Made by a program: the position numbers and the translations under genes. DNA of 16,398 nt from Pelagophyceae sp. CCMP2097 (lineage: Eukaryota; Sar; Pelagophyceae), in the NCBI GenBank assembly GCA_026770575.1, contig MU657187.1:274536-290933 (forward strand). The letters run 5' to 3'. Positions 1 to 7,867 of the stretch are shown piece after piece. Each line of letters starts with the position of its first letter. Position 1 is the first letter of the stretch. The notes under the pieces were generated by a model. That model was given only the letters and a program-made list of their open reading frames with translations, made no database searches and was not told where the DNA came from.

Positions 1-1
1 G

Positions 2-954
2 GCCTGTTCGGACTTCAGCTTCCTCGATGACGACGCTGCGGCGCTCCGCGCCAAGCTGCCCAAGAAGACCGTCAAGACGGACGAGCAGAAGCGGGCCGCG
101 AAGCAAGCCACCGACAAGGCGCGCAAGGACAAGTTGCGGCAAGAGCTCCAGGGCCTTCACGTGGGTGGGCGTGGGCCGCGCTTGGTCTCATACCTGGAGA
201 GCGCGGACTTCACCTTGGGCGGCGAGCTCAAGATCGGCCGGCTCTTCAGCAGCCGCCAAGAGGCGTCTCTCGTCATGATAGAGGCGTGCGAGCGTCTGCC
301 GGGCGGCGGCTCGTGCGTCGCGAGCGGCGCCGTGCACCCGCTCAGCCAGGTAAGTCCTTTGTCGTGCGCGCCGCGATTTGTTGTATGGTCGTACATCTGC
401 CGAACCCTACATTGTAGGTCAAACCCGTGACGGGCATCGCGCAGCTCACCGGCGTCTGCGCCTCGCCCACGTGCGGCTTCGTGTTCGACGTCAAGCGGCA
501 AAACGCGGCCGTGGACGGCGGCTCGGGTAAGTGGAAGCTCGTGAAGGCGGTCCTGCACGACCACGCCTGCGGCAGATTACGCACGACCTCGATCGCCGCC
601 GACGCCAACGCGCCCGCGGCGAGTGCAAAGAGCCGGAAGGACAACGCGCGGTGCGTGTACGGCGCGGGCGTCTTGGTACGCGTCGTCGTCGAGGCGAACT
701 CCAGCTCCAAGACGTCGTTCAAGCCCGAGTCGGTGAAGCTCTTGATCACGGCTTCCGTGCTCCCCTCGCGCCGCCGGAAGGCGTATCATAAGAGAGCCCA
801 TCATAAGAACAATTTGAAGGGGAGAAGGGTCTCTATAGCGCCGTTGCGGGCCATTAGGGCGACGGACCGCCACGGACTCCCACCTCTTGGCGAAGTTGCG
901 CCGGCGTCATGCTTCCCCAGGCGGGCGCCGCCGATCACCTATTATCCCGTATAA
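2..954 (+). CDS. MuDR/FAR1-type zinc-module protein, 5'-partial, probably truncated MULE transposase
   Basis: The reading frame is open from the left edge, so the start is missing. Exon 1 (2-349) ends at a GTAAGT donor. A 68-bp intron (350-417) ends in TTGTAG, and exon 2 continues in phase 0 from 418. The protein has a Lys/Ala-rich charged stretch, then a segment reading ELKIGRLFSSRQEA. After that come CASPTC and, about 33 residues later, HDHAC. The spacing C-x4-C...H-x-C with a W/F-V-rich strand between is the pattern of the N-terminal zinc domain of Mutator-like transposases and FAR1-type proteins. A segment ending in SRRRKAYHKRA resembles the linker before the transposase core. No DDE core follows: the frame runs through low-quality sequence to a stop at 952-954, next to a satellite. 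I infer a truncated or degenerate MULE-derived gene. A host transcription factor with further exons is the alternative. The last 60 codons may not be coding. Confidence 0.55.
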
Positions 955-984
955 GTGTCGCCATTGAGAATAATGATTATGGCC

Positions 985-1023
985 GGTGACGCCGCCAGCC
1001 TTTAAATGGCTGGCGGCGTCACC
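985..1023. repeat. Perfect 16-bp inverted repeat (hairpin)
   Basis: The arms at 985-1000 and 1008-1023 are exact reverse complements, with GGTGACGCCGCCAGCC as the left arm and a 7-nt AT loop between. The right arm ends in GTCACC, which is also the first copy of the motif that recurs about every 30 bp to the right. A transposon end, a cruciform or a transcript hairpin are all possible; the sequence alone does not decide. Confidence 0.85.
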
Positions 1024-1275
1024 GATTTGATATACGCACCTCACCGTGGCGTCGTTACGTTTTTGACAGGCCAGGTGCCACCGATTTCAATAAAGAAAAC
1101 GGGGCGGTGCCACCTATTGGGTTTATGCCAATGTACGTGACACCAACGACGATATAAACGCAATCGGCGGCACCGATTGCCATTAAAGGCTGCGACCGTG
1201 ACACCAAATTTGATTTAATATCATATTCGCGTCACCGATTTCATTTAGGACGACGGAGGTGTCACCGATGGCCTT
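1018..1275. repeat. Degenerate satellite with about 30-bp period, motif GGTGNCACCGATTT
   Basis: The core CACC recurs at 1020, 1079, 1111, 1141, 1171, 1202, 1233 and 1263, giving spacings of 59 (two units), 32, 30, 30, 31, 31 and 30. Each core is usually preceded by GTG plus one base, so it forms the small palindrome GGTG-N-CACC. It is often followed by GATTT and then an AT-rich filler, unlike the GC-rich surroundings. The unit near 1042-1050 is poorly conserved. Because the filler differs between units while the core and spacing are kept, this looks either like an old satellite or like regularly spaced binding sites in the subterminal part of a DNA transposon. Confidence 0.75.
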
Positions 1276-1684
1276 CGGGCCCAAAATAATTACAAATTCT
1301 GGCAAAAAAGTAGACTCGAACTCAGACCCATACTATCACCGCTAAACATAAATGAGTCGCGTCCGACCCAGTTTTGTTATTCGGGTCTCTAGGAATTCCT
1401 AGTGTGCATCTTTCATCCAGATTCGAACCCGCGTTCCGGCGGGCGAGTCTCGGTCAATTACTTGAAGACTTCAAGTTTAAGCCGCGCCTGGCGTTCCGAG
1501 ACAGCAGCCACCGCGCGAACGCCCGCGGAAAAGGCGACGACGGAACGGACGGTGCGACGAAGAAGGACTGGCCGCCGAAGAACGAACCGCGCGAGGCCTT
1601 CTTTTGCGCAAAATTCAAATCCGCGACCCCGAGTAGCGCACCGTGCAAACCTAGAGCGACAGGGTCGCCTCCGTTCGAACCACG
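1276..1684. other. Intergenic stretch upstream of the MYND/RING/Sel1 gene
   Basis: I see no gene here. It is AT-richer up to about 1430 and then GC-rich, and probably includes the promoter and 5' UTR of the gene starting at 1685. It holds a perfect 14-bp palindrome CTAGGAATTCCTAG at 1389-1402. Two minus-strand tracts (about 1414-1440 and 1305-1340) contain TTCGA boxes recalling tRNA T-loops, but neither folds into a T-stem. Confidence 0.5.
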
Positions 1685-2725
1685 ATGGACGCCGCGCCGG
1701 CCGCCGCCGCGCGCAAGCCCTGCTGCGTCTGCGACGAGCCGGGCGGCAAGCACTGCAACAATTGCAAATCGCGCCACTACTGCTCCAAGGCGTGCCAGCT
1801 CGTCGACTGGAATGAGGGCGGGCACAAGGCGCAGTGCAAGAAGCTGGCCACCGAGTTCTCGAATCGGCTCCTCGACGAGCTGATGCCGGCGAAGAAGGTC
1901 AAGGAGGAGCCGGCCATCGTCGAGGACGTCTTGTTGGCGGACGGTTCCAAGGCGGCGGCGCGCTTATCGGCTGCTCGGACGACGGTGCTGGCCAAGACCA
2001 GCGCGCTGAACGACGTCAAGCCGAACTGGCGCGGAACATGCGCCATCTGCCTCGACCAGCTTCCACTCGAATTTGACAAGCAAACATTCTACGAGTGCTG
2101 CTGCAAGACGATGTGCACGATCTGCTTCGAGAAGTGCCGGCAGCACGACAAGCGCTGCCCGCTCTGCCGAGCGCCACCCCGCGAGTCGGACGCCGAGTGG
2201 CTACGCAGGCTGCAGAAGCACGTGGACAAGGGCAACGCCCAGGCGCAGATCGCGCTCGGGGATGAATACTCTCATGGTGGCATGGGACTCCAGCAGAATT
2301 TTAAGCGGGCGGTCCAGCTGTACGAGCTCGCTGTCGCGCAAGGCCATGCATACGCGCTGACTCATCTGGGGGTTTGTTACGAACGTGGGCTATGCGTCGG
2401 GATCGACCACAAGACTGCCGCGCAGTTGTATCAGCGCGCAGCCGACCAAGGACTTCCTCTCGCGCAGAACTATCTCGGTGATGTGTTTTACAAGGGCAGG
2501 GGCGTGGCGCAATCGTACGACGAAGCTGTAAAGTGGTATCGCCTCGCCGCGGCGCAGGGCCATCCACGAGCGCTCTACAACCTCAGCCGGTGTTACGCAC
2601 GCGGCATGGGCGTGTCGCGTGACGTCGACGAGGCGCTGCGCTTGTACAAGCTCGCCGCGTCGAAAGGTCTCGATTTGGCCGCGACGGCAAACGTCAAGCC
2701 CCAGGCGCGGCTCGCCGGCCGATGA
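1685..2725 (+). CDS. MYND zinc finger, RING-like finger and four Sel1 repeats
   Basis: This is an intronless 346-residue protein starting at the first ATG of the frame. Residues 13-51 form a MYND finger with Cys13, Cys16, Cys24, Cys27, Cys33, Cys37, His47 and Cys51 in the expected order. Residues 119-161 form a RING-like finger: CAIC at 119-122, a Cys-rich centre (Cys138-140, 144, 147, 151, His154) and CPLC at 158-161. Residues 183-328 are four Sel1-like repeats of 36-37 residues, each with an A-x-LG/LS signature and a YxxAAxxG-type end. Known family behaviour: MYND binds proline-rich peptides, RING fingers recruit ubiquitin-conjugating enzymes, and Sel1 repeats are helical scaffolds. I infer an adaptor or E3-ligase-like role; no substrate can be named. 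Genes of this architecture are multicopy in marine stramenopiles. There is no signal peptide. A GC-rich degenerate array lies about 90 bp past the stop. Confidence 0.9.
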   Translation: MDAAPAAAARKPCCVCDEPGGKHCNNCKSRHYCSKACQLVDWNEGGHKAQCKKLATEFSNRLLDELMPAKKVKEEPAIVEDVLLADGSKAAARLSAARTTVLAKTSALNDVKPNWRGTCAICLDQLPLEFDKQTFYECCCKTMCTICFEKCRQHDKRCPLCRAPPRESDAEWLRRLQKHVDKGNAQAQIALGDEYSHGGMGLQQNFKRAVQLYELAVAQGHAYALTHLGVCYERGLCVGIDHKTAAQLYQRAADQGLPLAQNYLGDVFYKGRGVAQSYDEAVKWYRLAAAQGHPRALYNLSRCYARGMGVSRDVDEALRLYKLAASKGLDLAATANVKPQARLAGR

Positions 2726-3198
2726 TCGAAATGCCGACCTTGACGAAAGAACGGCCAGCCGCGACGTCTCATAACAACGCCACACTGCCCCTCTCGCGCT
2801 TTCTGGTGGCCAGGCACATAGCTCCTTGACCAGCCCCGACTCGTGGCACGGGCCCTTGTAGGGGCCCTTGCACGGTCCCCTTGCAAACCTCTTACACGGG
2901 CAAGGCTTCTCGGACTCTCTCGCAGAATCTCTTGTGGAGGAAGGCCCTCGTAAGAGCCCTCGTAAGAGTCCTTGCACGGCCCCTCGCGCGGTCTCTTGTG
3001 AAGGCCCCTCGTAAGGGCTTGGATAAGGCCCCTCGAAAAGGGCCCGTGCACGAGAACCCCTCCTGCTGGACATTGCTCGAAAACGGCCCTCGCAAGGCTC
3101 CTCGTAGGGGAAACGTATGCAGCAGACCGATCCAATGAGCCCATGCGAGGGGAACCTTGGGACCCCGCTCCTCGAAACGTCGTACCGCCTCGAGCATG
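2726..3198. repeat. Intergenic GC-rich array of degenerate 11-14 bp units (core 2814-3115)
   Basis: Between the convergent MYND/RING/Sel1 and PhyH genes the sequence becomes a run of units such as GGCCCTTGTA, GGCCCTCGTAAGAG, GGCCCCTCGTAAGG and GGCCCTCGCAAGG. Many contain the near-palindrome CCTYGNRAGG. The frames are open on both strands only because the units lack stops, so the predicted Arg/Leu/Pro-rich peptides are not convincing proteins. Part of it (about 2814-2945) aligns with the intronic array at about 14993-15135 beyond the unit consensus. 2726-2813 is short 3' flanking sequence, and 3116-3198 is the 3' flank of the minus-strand gene. Confidence 0.7.
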
Positions 3199-5000
3199 TT
3201 ACGTCGGCTGCTTGCGCTTCTTGGCGGCCTTGCGGGGGGCGAAGGCGCACTCGTCGGTGAAGTTGAGGGATTCTCGGTACCATGGTCGCGCGTAGAGCAA
3301 GTAAAGAATGGGACGCGTCTCATCGGACACGTTTGCGACGCCCCGGTGCACCGTGCGCTGGTCGTAGATGAGAGCGTCGCCGAGTTGGAGAGTGGGGGCG
3401 TAGATGGTGTCCGAGGGGGAATCGCCCTTTTCCAGGCGTTTTTGGACCACTGCTGCGGCCTCCGGGCGGTGCCTAGCAAGTGTCGGCCATCACGACGGCG
3501 GCAGTGCTTGCCAATCACGCCGGCGGCAGTGCCGGCAAGCACGCCGGCGACGACCGCGCAGACCCCCCCTCTCTCCCACTCGCGCCCCACGCCCTTGCGC
3601 GTCTGCGGGCTTTGCACGATGCGGGCACGATCCGGGCGCGGTTTTGCACGATCCGGGCACGAGCTGCGTCGGGCCTCGCTCGCGCGTCACCTCGACCAGA
3701 GGGACGAACACGTTGAGCGCGTGCGCGGGGAGCATCGCCGGCGCGCCGGGGAAGAGGGCGAGGCCGTCCGTGTGCCTATTTTCAAAGCGGTCGCAAGAGA
3801 GATGCCTTCGTTTAACGTGCATGCGTTTCCGTCGACCGATTTCAAAGCACAAAAACCGGCGCCCCCCGAAACTCTTGCGGCGCAGTCAAAGGCGTGGGCC
3901 CCCGGCTCGTGGCTGACTCTTCGCCGACTTTGAAGACTCTGACGACTCCTGGTCGACTCTTGGCAACAACTGCGGTGCAACAGCGGTGCAAAATCTTGGC
4001 GGTGCAAAATCTTGGCCGCGCAACAGCGGCGCTGCCACGCACCACGGCTGCTCCGCCGACCTCGGCTGCGAGAGCACCAAGCCGGCGTAGGCGAGGACGC
4101 AGTCTTCACCCAGGGCGGCGTCTACCAAACGTCGCCACCATCCTACGCTTCAGGCCTCAAGCAGAGGCACTGGTGTACAACACGGCCCTGGGAGCCCCGA
4201 GAGCCCCGGTACAGGGAGATCCCCGTTCTTCCGGTCGCGCGGGCGCACCGTTTTTGGCGAGGTCTTGCACGTTGAATTTTGATACAAGAGCGTCGAACTT
4301 GCTCCCGGCGTCGCTTTTCGACGCAACGCCCCCCAAAAGCTTGACGTCGATCCTCCCCGGGCACCTCGACGCGAACTGGACAAAGGAGTAGTGCTTGGTC
4401 GACTGTTTTGTAAAGTCGACGACGAATTTCTCCAAACGTTGCGCCGCCAATCGCAAAGATTCCAACTTCGCCGTCGGCAGACACCCTACTTCGCCTTTCC
4501 GAAAAATGACCAAACCCGACTTGTCCAGCGCAGCGCACGCCGATTCGATTTCGGCGGGGCGGAGCCGCTGAGATTGGGGCGAGACGGTTTGCGGGGTGTC
4601 GTCGTTATTGTGTCGGACCGCCTCGGCCCGTAAAAGCATCGCCGAAGCCAACTGCGCCGCGATCTGCACGCCCGCGGCGGGCACGGACTCGTCCCGCGTC
4701 GCCTAACCCTTCCGTCGTCGTCAGTGCGGCCGGGCGGCCCCTCTGGCCGCACAGCAGAAGCCACTCGCCCTGCCGCTCTCCAGCAAGCTGCCGCTCGCCA
4801 GCAAGCTGCCGCTCGCGAGTCTGCACCCTCGCCCGCCCCCATCGACTTCGTGCTCGTCGGTCCATCTTTCGACGCAGGCGGCGTGCGCGGACCAGTTTCT
4901 TCACAGCGCTTCGATACAGGCCGTGCGCCTTCGCCGCGTCGGTCCCCGCCACCGCCGCCGCGGAGACACCGAGGTCGAAGGCGGCGACGATGGACTCCAT
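3199..5000 (-). CDS. Phytanoyl-CoA dioxygenase (PhyH)-family protein, five exons, possible MIT-like N-terminus
   Basis: The modelled exons, 5' to 3' on the minus strand, are 5000-4893, 4702-4249, 4121-4043, 3775-3650 and 3472-3199. They sum to 1041 nt (346 residues) with matching phases. Joining rebuilds the PhyH core: SAEQPW|HTDG gives the iron ligands His215 and Asp217, and VPGS|HRPEA joins cleanly. The C-terminal LGDALIYDQRTVHRG then supplies His298, with Arg309 as the likely 2-oxoglutarate anchor. The enzyme class is a non-haem Fe(II)/2-oxoglutarate oxygenase; the substrate is unknown. The N-terminus (about 1-70) has helical A/D/Y spacing resembling an MIT domain (AKAHGLYRSAVKKL). The first junction uses a weak GTCCGC donor and is the least certain. 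The C-terminus ends in KKRKQPT, with no peroxisomal PTS1, so a nuclear or cytosolic location is possible. All four introns contain or touch short repeats. Confidence 0.85.
3490..3660. repeat. Short direct repeats in and at the edge of the last PhyH intron
   Basis: The 13-mer GCACGATCCGGGC occurs at 3625-3637 and 3646-3658; the second copy spans the exon/intron boundary at 3650/3649 of the minus-strand gene. The left copy therefore carries a duplicate of the splice donor inside the intron. A CACGMCGGCGGCAGTGC block is also repeated at about 3490-3505 and 3517-3532. Confidence 0.7.
3985..4016. repeat. Tandem 16-bp repeat, two copies, inside a PhyH intron
   Basis: GGTGCAAAATCTTGGC is present at 3985-4000 and exactly again at 4001-4016, preceded by a partial GGTGCAACAGC. 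It lies wholly within the 267-bp intron 4042-3776. Confidence 0.9.
4769..4816. repeat. Tandem 18-bp repeat, two full copies plus part, in the first PhyH intron
   Basis: CAGCAAGCTGCCGCTCGC is repeated exactly at 4781-4798 and 4799-4816, with a partial copy CTGCCGCTCT just before. It is within the modelled intron 4892-4703. The unit length is a multiple of three, so frames stay open through it and produce misleading ORFs. Confidence 0.9.
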
Positions 5001-5408
5001 CCAGACCGCGGCCGCCGGCGTCTACGCGGGCCGCCGCGACTCGGACGCCGGGACGCTCCCGAACCTTCAAGCTTTCAAGTTCGGAGAAGGGTATCGCTAA
5101 GAACCCTACGGACGTGCCATTGCCGTTTTCGTCGAGGGGCGTTTGGCAGCCTCTGCCGCAGAGCAACAGAGGACCGCGAGGACATGCCCCACTCGGCTCT
5201 TTAAAATGCTCGGCGATCCAAACGGCTCGTCTGAGGCCACTCGGTTCGAAGGCGAGGATCCGCCCTGTGCACGTACAGCACAGGGGGGCTCAGTGCATGG
5301 GCGTCACCGCGGCCGTTTTGTAAACAAACGGCGAGCCGCAGCGTAAATTTTGCGAAAGCCATCCTTTTTTGGCGACGCGACGCGACCTTCGCCTTTCGGC
5401 GGTTGACG
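5001..5408. other. Intergenic stretch between divergent PhyH and RS-RRM genes
   Basis: This is a shared upstream region of a minus-strand and a plus-strand gene, so it presumably holds both promoters. I see no further gene. It contains a weak hairpin GCCGTTT...AAACGGC at about 5312-5332 and an AT-richer tract at 5343-5372 just before the plus-strand start. Confidence 0.5.
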
Positions 5409-7615
5409 ATGCCGCGATCGCGAAGCCCGGAGCGCAAGCCGCGTAGGAAGCGGTCGCCTTCCAGCTCGAGCTCGGAGAGCTCTGGGGCCGCGCGGCGCCG
5501 GCGGAAGAAACGCAAAGATAGAAAAGAACGTGAAGGTGGCGAAGGTGCCAAGGACGGCAAAGACGCCAAAGAAAAGATCCCGCGCCGTTCCCGCGACGAC
5601 GGCGGCCGCGACGACCGGCGCGAGGACCGCGACAAGCGCGATTCGAAGAGCGGCGGCGGCCGTTCAGACCGCCGCGGCCGCGACGAGAAGAAGCGCTCCA
5701 GATCACTCTCCTGGTCGCCGCCGCCGGCGCTGCGCAGGCAAATGGTACGTTGAGCGTGACCGGAAAACGGCAGCGTGAGAGGCGTCAGGCTGGAGGTTTG
5801 GGGGATCGACAGAGGGGGAAAGCGTGGCCGTCGTGTTGCGGCGACGCCGGGGGACTCGTGGCCGCCGTTTGCGGCCTTCGAAAAGCGCGCGTCGCCCGGC
5901 GTGCTCCCTCGACGTTTGCTCCGTCGACGCGCGCTCCGTCAAAACTCGCTCCGTCAACAAAGGCTTTGCTCCGAAAACAGGCAGAGGCAAAAAAGCAGGC
6001 CGAGGAGCGGGCCAAGGGCGCCGCGATGAAGATGTTCGACGGCTACCGCTTCGTGGAGGTGTCGCAAGAGAATGAGGTGAGTGTCTGTGAAATCACCCGT
6101 GTATCGCAAAACCCCGCTCGCCGCGCAGGCGACGCTCGCCAAGCGCCGCCTCATGATCCAGAACCTGTACCGGACGGCGTCTTGCAAAGGGGGCGGTGGC
6201 AAGCGAGGGGGGCTTTGGTCGACGGCGAGCGTTTAAGGGCGTCCCGAGGCACCGGACCCTCGATATTTTACCGGACCCTCGATATTTTACCGGACCCTCG
6301 CGCCGACCGCCGGACGCTCGCTTGCAGGCCGCCGCAGATCAACGACGTCCAGCTCTCGGCCTTCCTCAACGCGCCGCGCAGCGCCTGTTTCGGCAAACCC
6401 GGACCGGTCGACCAGCAAATGCCTCGCAAGGCCATACTCTCACTGGGCAAATGCCTCGCAAGGCCATACTCTCACTGGGCAAATGCCTCGCAAGGGCATA
6501 CTCTCACTGGGCAAATGCCTCGCAAGGGCCGTCACACGCCTGCAAACAGGCCATGCTGCGCGAGTGCGGCGCGACGAAGCCCGACGAGGACGCGCTCGTG
6601 ACGTGCTGGGTGCGTGGCGTCGAGCGTCTCCCTTTGGAGCCTGTCGCGTCTCCCTTTTGAGCATGTGCTGTCTCCCGTCGAGCGAATCCAGGAAGGCGCA
6701 TCGGGAATAGGTCTCCAAGGAGACGGCCACCGACAAAAAGGGCATCACGCACCCGAAGCCGTTTAAGTTTGCCTTCGTTCAGATGGCGAGTGGCCTTTTC
6801 AGTGGCGCCTTTCCCGCCCCCGAGGCCCCAACACCGATAAACCCGCAGGCGACCGTCGAAGCGGCGGCGACGGCGATTGCGCTCAACGGCATCTCGTGCA
6901 TGGGCGCGAAGCGGCGTCGTCGCGGCGTGCGGAGCGGCTCAATGGAGCGCCAAAGCGCCGAAAAGCGCCGAAAATCGCCGAAAGCAAAGGCCGCGCGCAC
7001 CGCCGGCCTCCGCGCCCCGCCTGCGCGACGCCGCCTGCGTAGGCAACAACATCAAGATTATGTACCGCGCTGTGGAAGCCATTATTGGGACGTCTGCTGG
7101 GGGTGCGATGAAATCTCCCGCGCCGTCGAAAGTGCCGAGCCCCGTCCCCACTCCTTTTCTAGGCATGATCTTGCCCGGGCTGAACGTGCCCGGCGCGCCG
7201 GGGTCGGAGATCGAGGGCGGGTTCATTTCGGCGTCTGGAGAGCGTCCGCTCGGCATTTGAGGCACTTCGGCATTTGAGGCACTTCGGGATTTTATCCCCT
7301 CGTGACATTAGGGCGCCGCCGACGTTTGCCACGGAGACTGGGTACAACCTCGATCGTCGGCATGGCTGGGGGGCGGGGCGCACGAGAGCGTGGTCGCCGA
7401 AGCGGGCGACGGGGTCGGGGTCGAACGGTTCCCCGGGCGTTTTCTCCATCCAACGCTTCCCCAACGCCTGCTTGCACAGGCCGCCCATGCTCCGCGTCGA
7501 CTACGGCCAAGCGCCCGGTCAAGCCGACTACGGCCAAGGCCCCGGCGGCCCCGCCTACGGCCAAGGAAACGGCCAAGCGCCCGGCGGCTACGGCCCAGGC
7601 CCCGGCGGCCAATGA
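5409..7615 (+). CDS. U2AF65-like RS-domain and single-RRM protein (copy A), ten exons
   Basis: The modelled exons are 5409-5744, 5981-6076, 6129-6166, 6328-6370, 6550-6609, 6711-6785, 6849-6903, 7043-7102, 7163-7202 and 7480-7615, totalling 939 nt (312 residues). Residues 1-112 are an RS/RD/RE-rich domain starting MPRSRSPERK. After a FDGYRFVEVS linker, one RRM spans about 150-243, with RNP2 LMIQNL (152-157) and RNP1 FKFAFVQM (209-216). It most resembles RRM1 of the large U2AF subunit, which binds polypyrimidine tracts during 3' splice-site choice. RRM2 and the UHM domain of true U2AF65 are absent. The tail (about 275-312) repeats YGQ/GPGG and is low complexity. Three introns appear to use GC donors, chosen because they keep exact collinearity with the paralogue at 10491. 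The last two junctions are weaker: without splicing at 7103-7162 and 7203-7479 the frame would stop at 7260. Confidence 0.8.
5904..5953. repeat. 15-bp tandem repeat in intron 1 of copy A
   Basis: Units starting CTCCSTC occur at 5904, 5919 and 5934, with a further diverged copy at about 5949. In one frame they read as APSxx pentapeptides fused in frame to exon 2. The paralogue has no such segment, so I treat it as intron. Confidence 0.75.
6252..6299. repeat. 19-bp tandem repeat (2.5 copies) in intron 3 of copy A
   Basis: CCGGACCCTCGATATTTTA is at 6252-6270 and 6271-6289, followed by CCGGACCCTC at 6290-6299. It is confined to the 161-bp intron 6167-6327. Confidence 0.9.
6371..6549 (+). other. 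Probable GC-AG intron interrupting RRM helix 1 of copy A
   Basis: The exon ends at AAC (residue Asn171), the intron begins GCGCCG, and it ends ACAG before GCCATG. With this GC donor, FLN|AMLRECG aligns residue for residue with FFNACLAECG of the paralogue. The only nearby in-phase GT donor (GTCGAC at 6409) would insert 13 unmatched residues in an RRM helix. Confidence 0.6.
6415..6530. repeat. 32-bp tandem repeat (3.6 copies) in intron 4 of copy A
   Basis: Units begin GCAAATGCCTCGCAAGG and end TCTCACTGG. They lie at 6415-6446, 6447-6478 and 6479-6510, with a partial copy at 6511-6530. The first two differ from the third by one base (GGCCATA versus GGGCATA). The period is not a multiple of three and the array sits inside the intron. 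Confidence 0.92.
6786..6848 (+). other. Probable GC-AG intron after RNP1 of copy A
   Basis: The donor reads ATG|GCGAGT and the acceptor CCGCAG|GCGACC. The position (after FAFVQM, phase 0) is identical to the GT-AG intron 11605-11695 of the paralogue (YAFVQL|GTGCGT). Apart from its second base the donor is a good match to the splice consensus. Confidence 0.8.
6904..7042 (+). other. Probable GC-AG intron inside the last RRM strand of copy A
   Basis: With donor GCGCGA after ATGG and acceptor TGCGTAG, the product reads CMG|NNIKIMYR, collinear with CMGHSIRIQYR of the paralogue. Nearby phase-1 GT donors (GTCGTC) would add two to four Arg/Lys/Ala residues, so they cannot be excluded. Confidence 0.5.
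6951..6984. repeat. 10-bp tandem repeat in intron 7 of copy A
   Basis: Three and a half units of AAAAGCGCCG-like sequence at 6951-6960, 6961-6970 and 6971-6980, inside intron 6904-7042. Confidence 0.8.
7251..7284. repeat. 17-bp tandem repeat in the last intron of copy A
   Basis: CGGCATTTGAGGCACTT occurs exactly at 7251-7267 and 7268-7284, within the modelled intron 7203-7479. The TGA at 7258-7260, in the first copy, is the stop that would end the unspliced frame. Confidence 0.9.
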
Positions 7616-7867
7616 CCCGCTCTCGACGACGGCCGATGACGCGCTTCACGACGGACGCGCTCTACGACGCGGTCGACCCGCCCGACGCGTTCACGGCCGG
7701 CCGGCGCGCGACCGCCGCACACGGCGGCCGACTGCCGAAAACCGGGGCTGAAGGGGCCCACGGGCCGCCCTGTATCGCCGGCAACCTCATCGGCCTGCTT
7801 TTCAAAGGCAGCGCCGTAATGCACTTCTTGCTTGCGACGTTTCCTCCCTTCTTGCATGCAAAACTCC

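Noticed and set aside
985..1275. CRISPR array
   Set aside because: The spacing is regular, but the repeated core is only about 9-14 bp and degenerate, there are no cas genes, and the window is eukaryotic.
1305..1445. Minus-strand TTCGA boxes and a T-run resembling tRNA or a tRNA-derived SINE
   Set aside because: Neither box has a pairing T-stem, no acceptor or anticodon arm can be folded, and only the loop consensus matches.
2390..3283. Long minus-strand ORF across the array (297 codons)
   Set aside because: It is the antisense of the Sel1 repeats plus stop-poor repeat units; Arg/Ser/Pro-rich with no domain.
4990..5100. Plus-strand 36-codon ORF starting MDSIQT
   Set aside because: It overlaps the start of the minus-strand PhyH gene, is short and has no recognisable family.
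5750..6601. Plus-strand ORF of 283 codons containing APSxx pentapeptides
   Set aside because: It reads through introns of the RS-RRM gene. Only the 32-residue exon 2 segment is supported by the paralogue, and reading the intron from exon 1 meets TGA at once.
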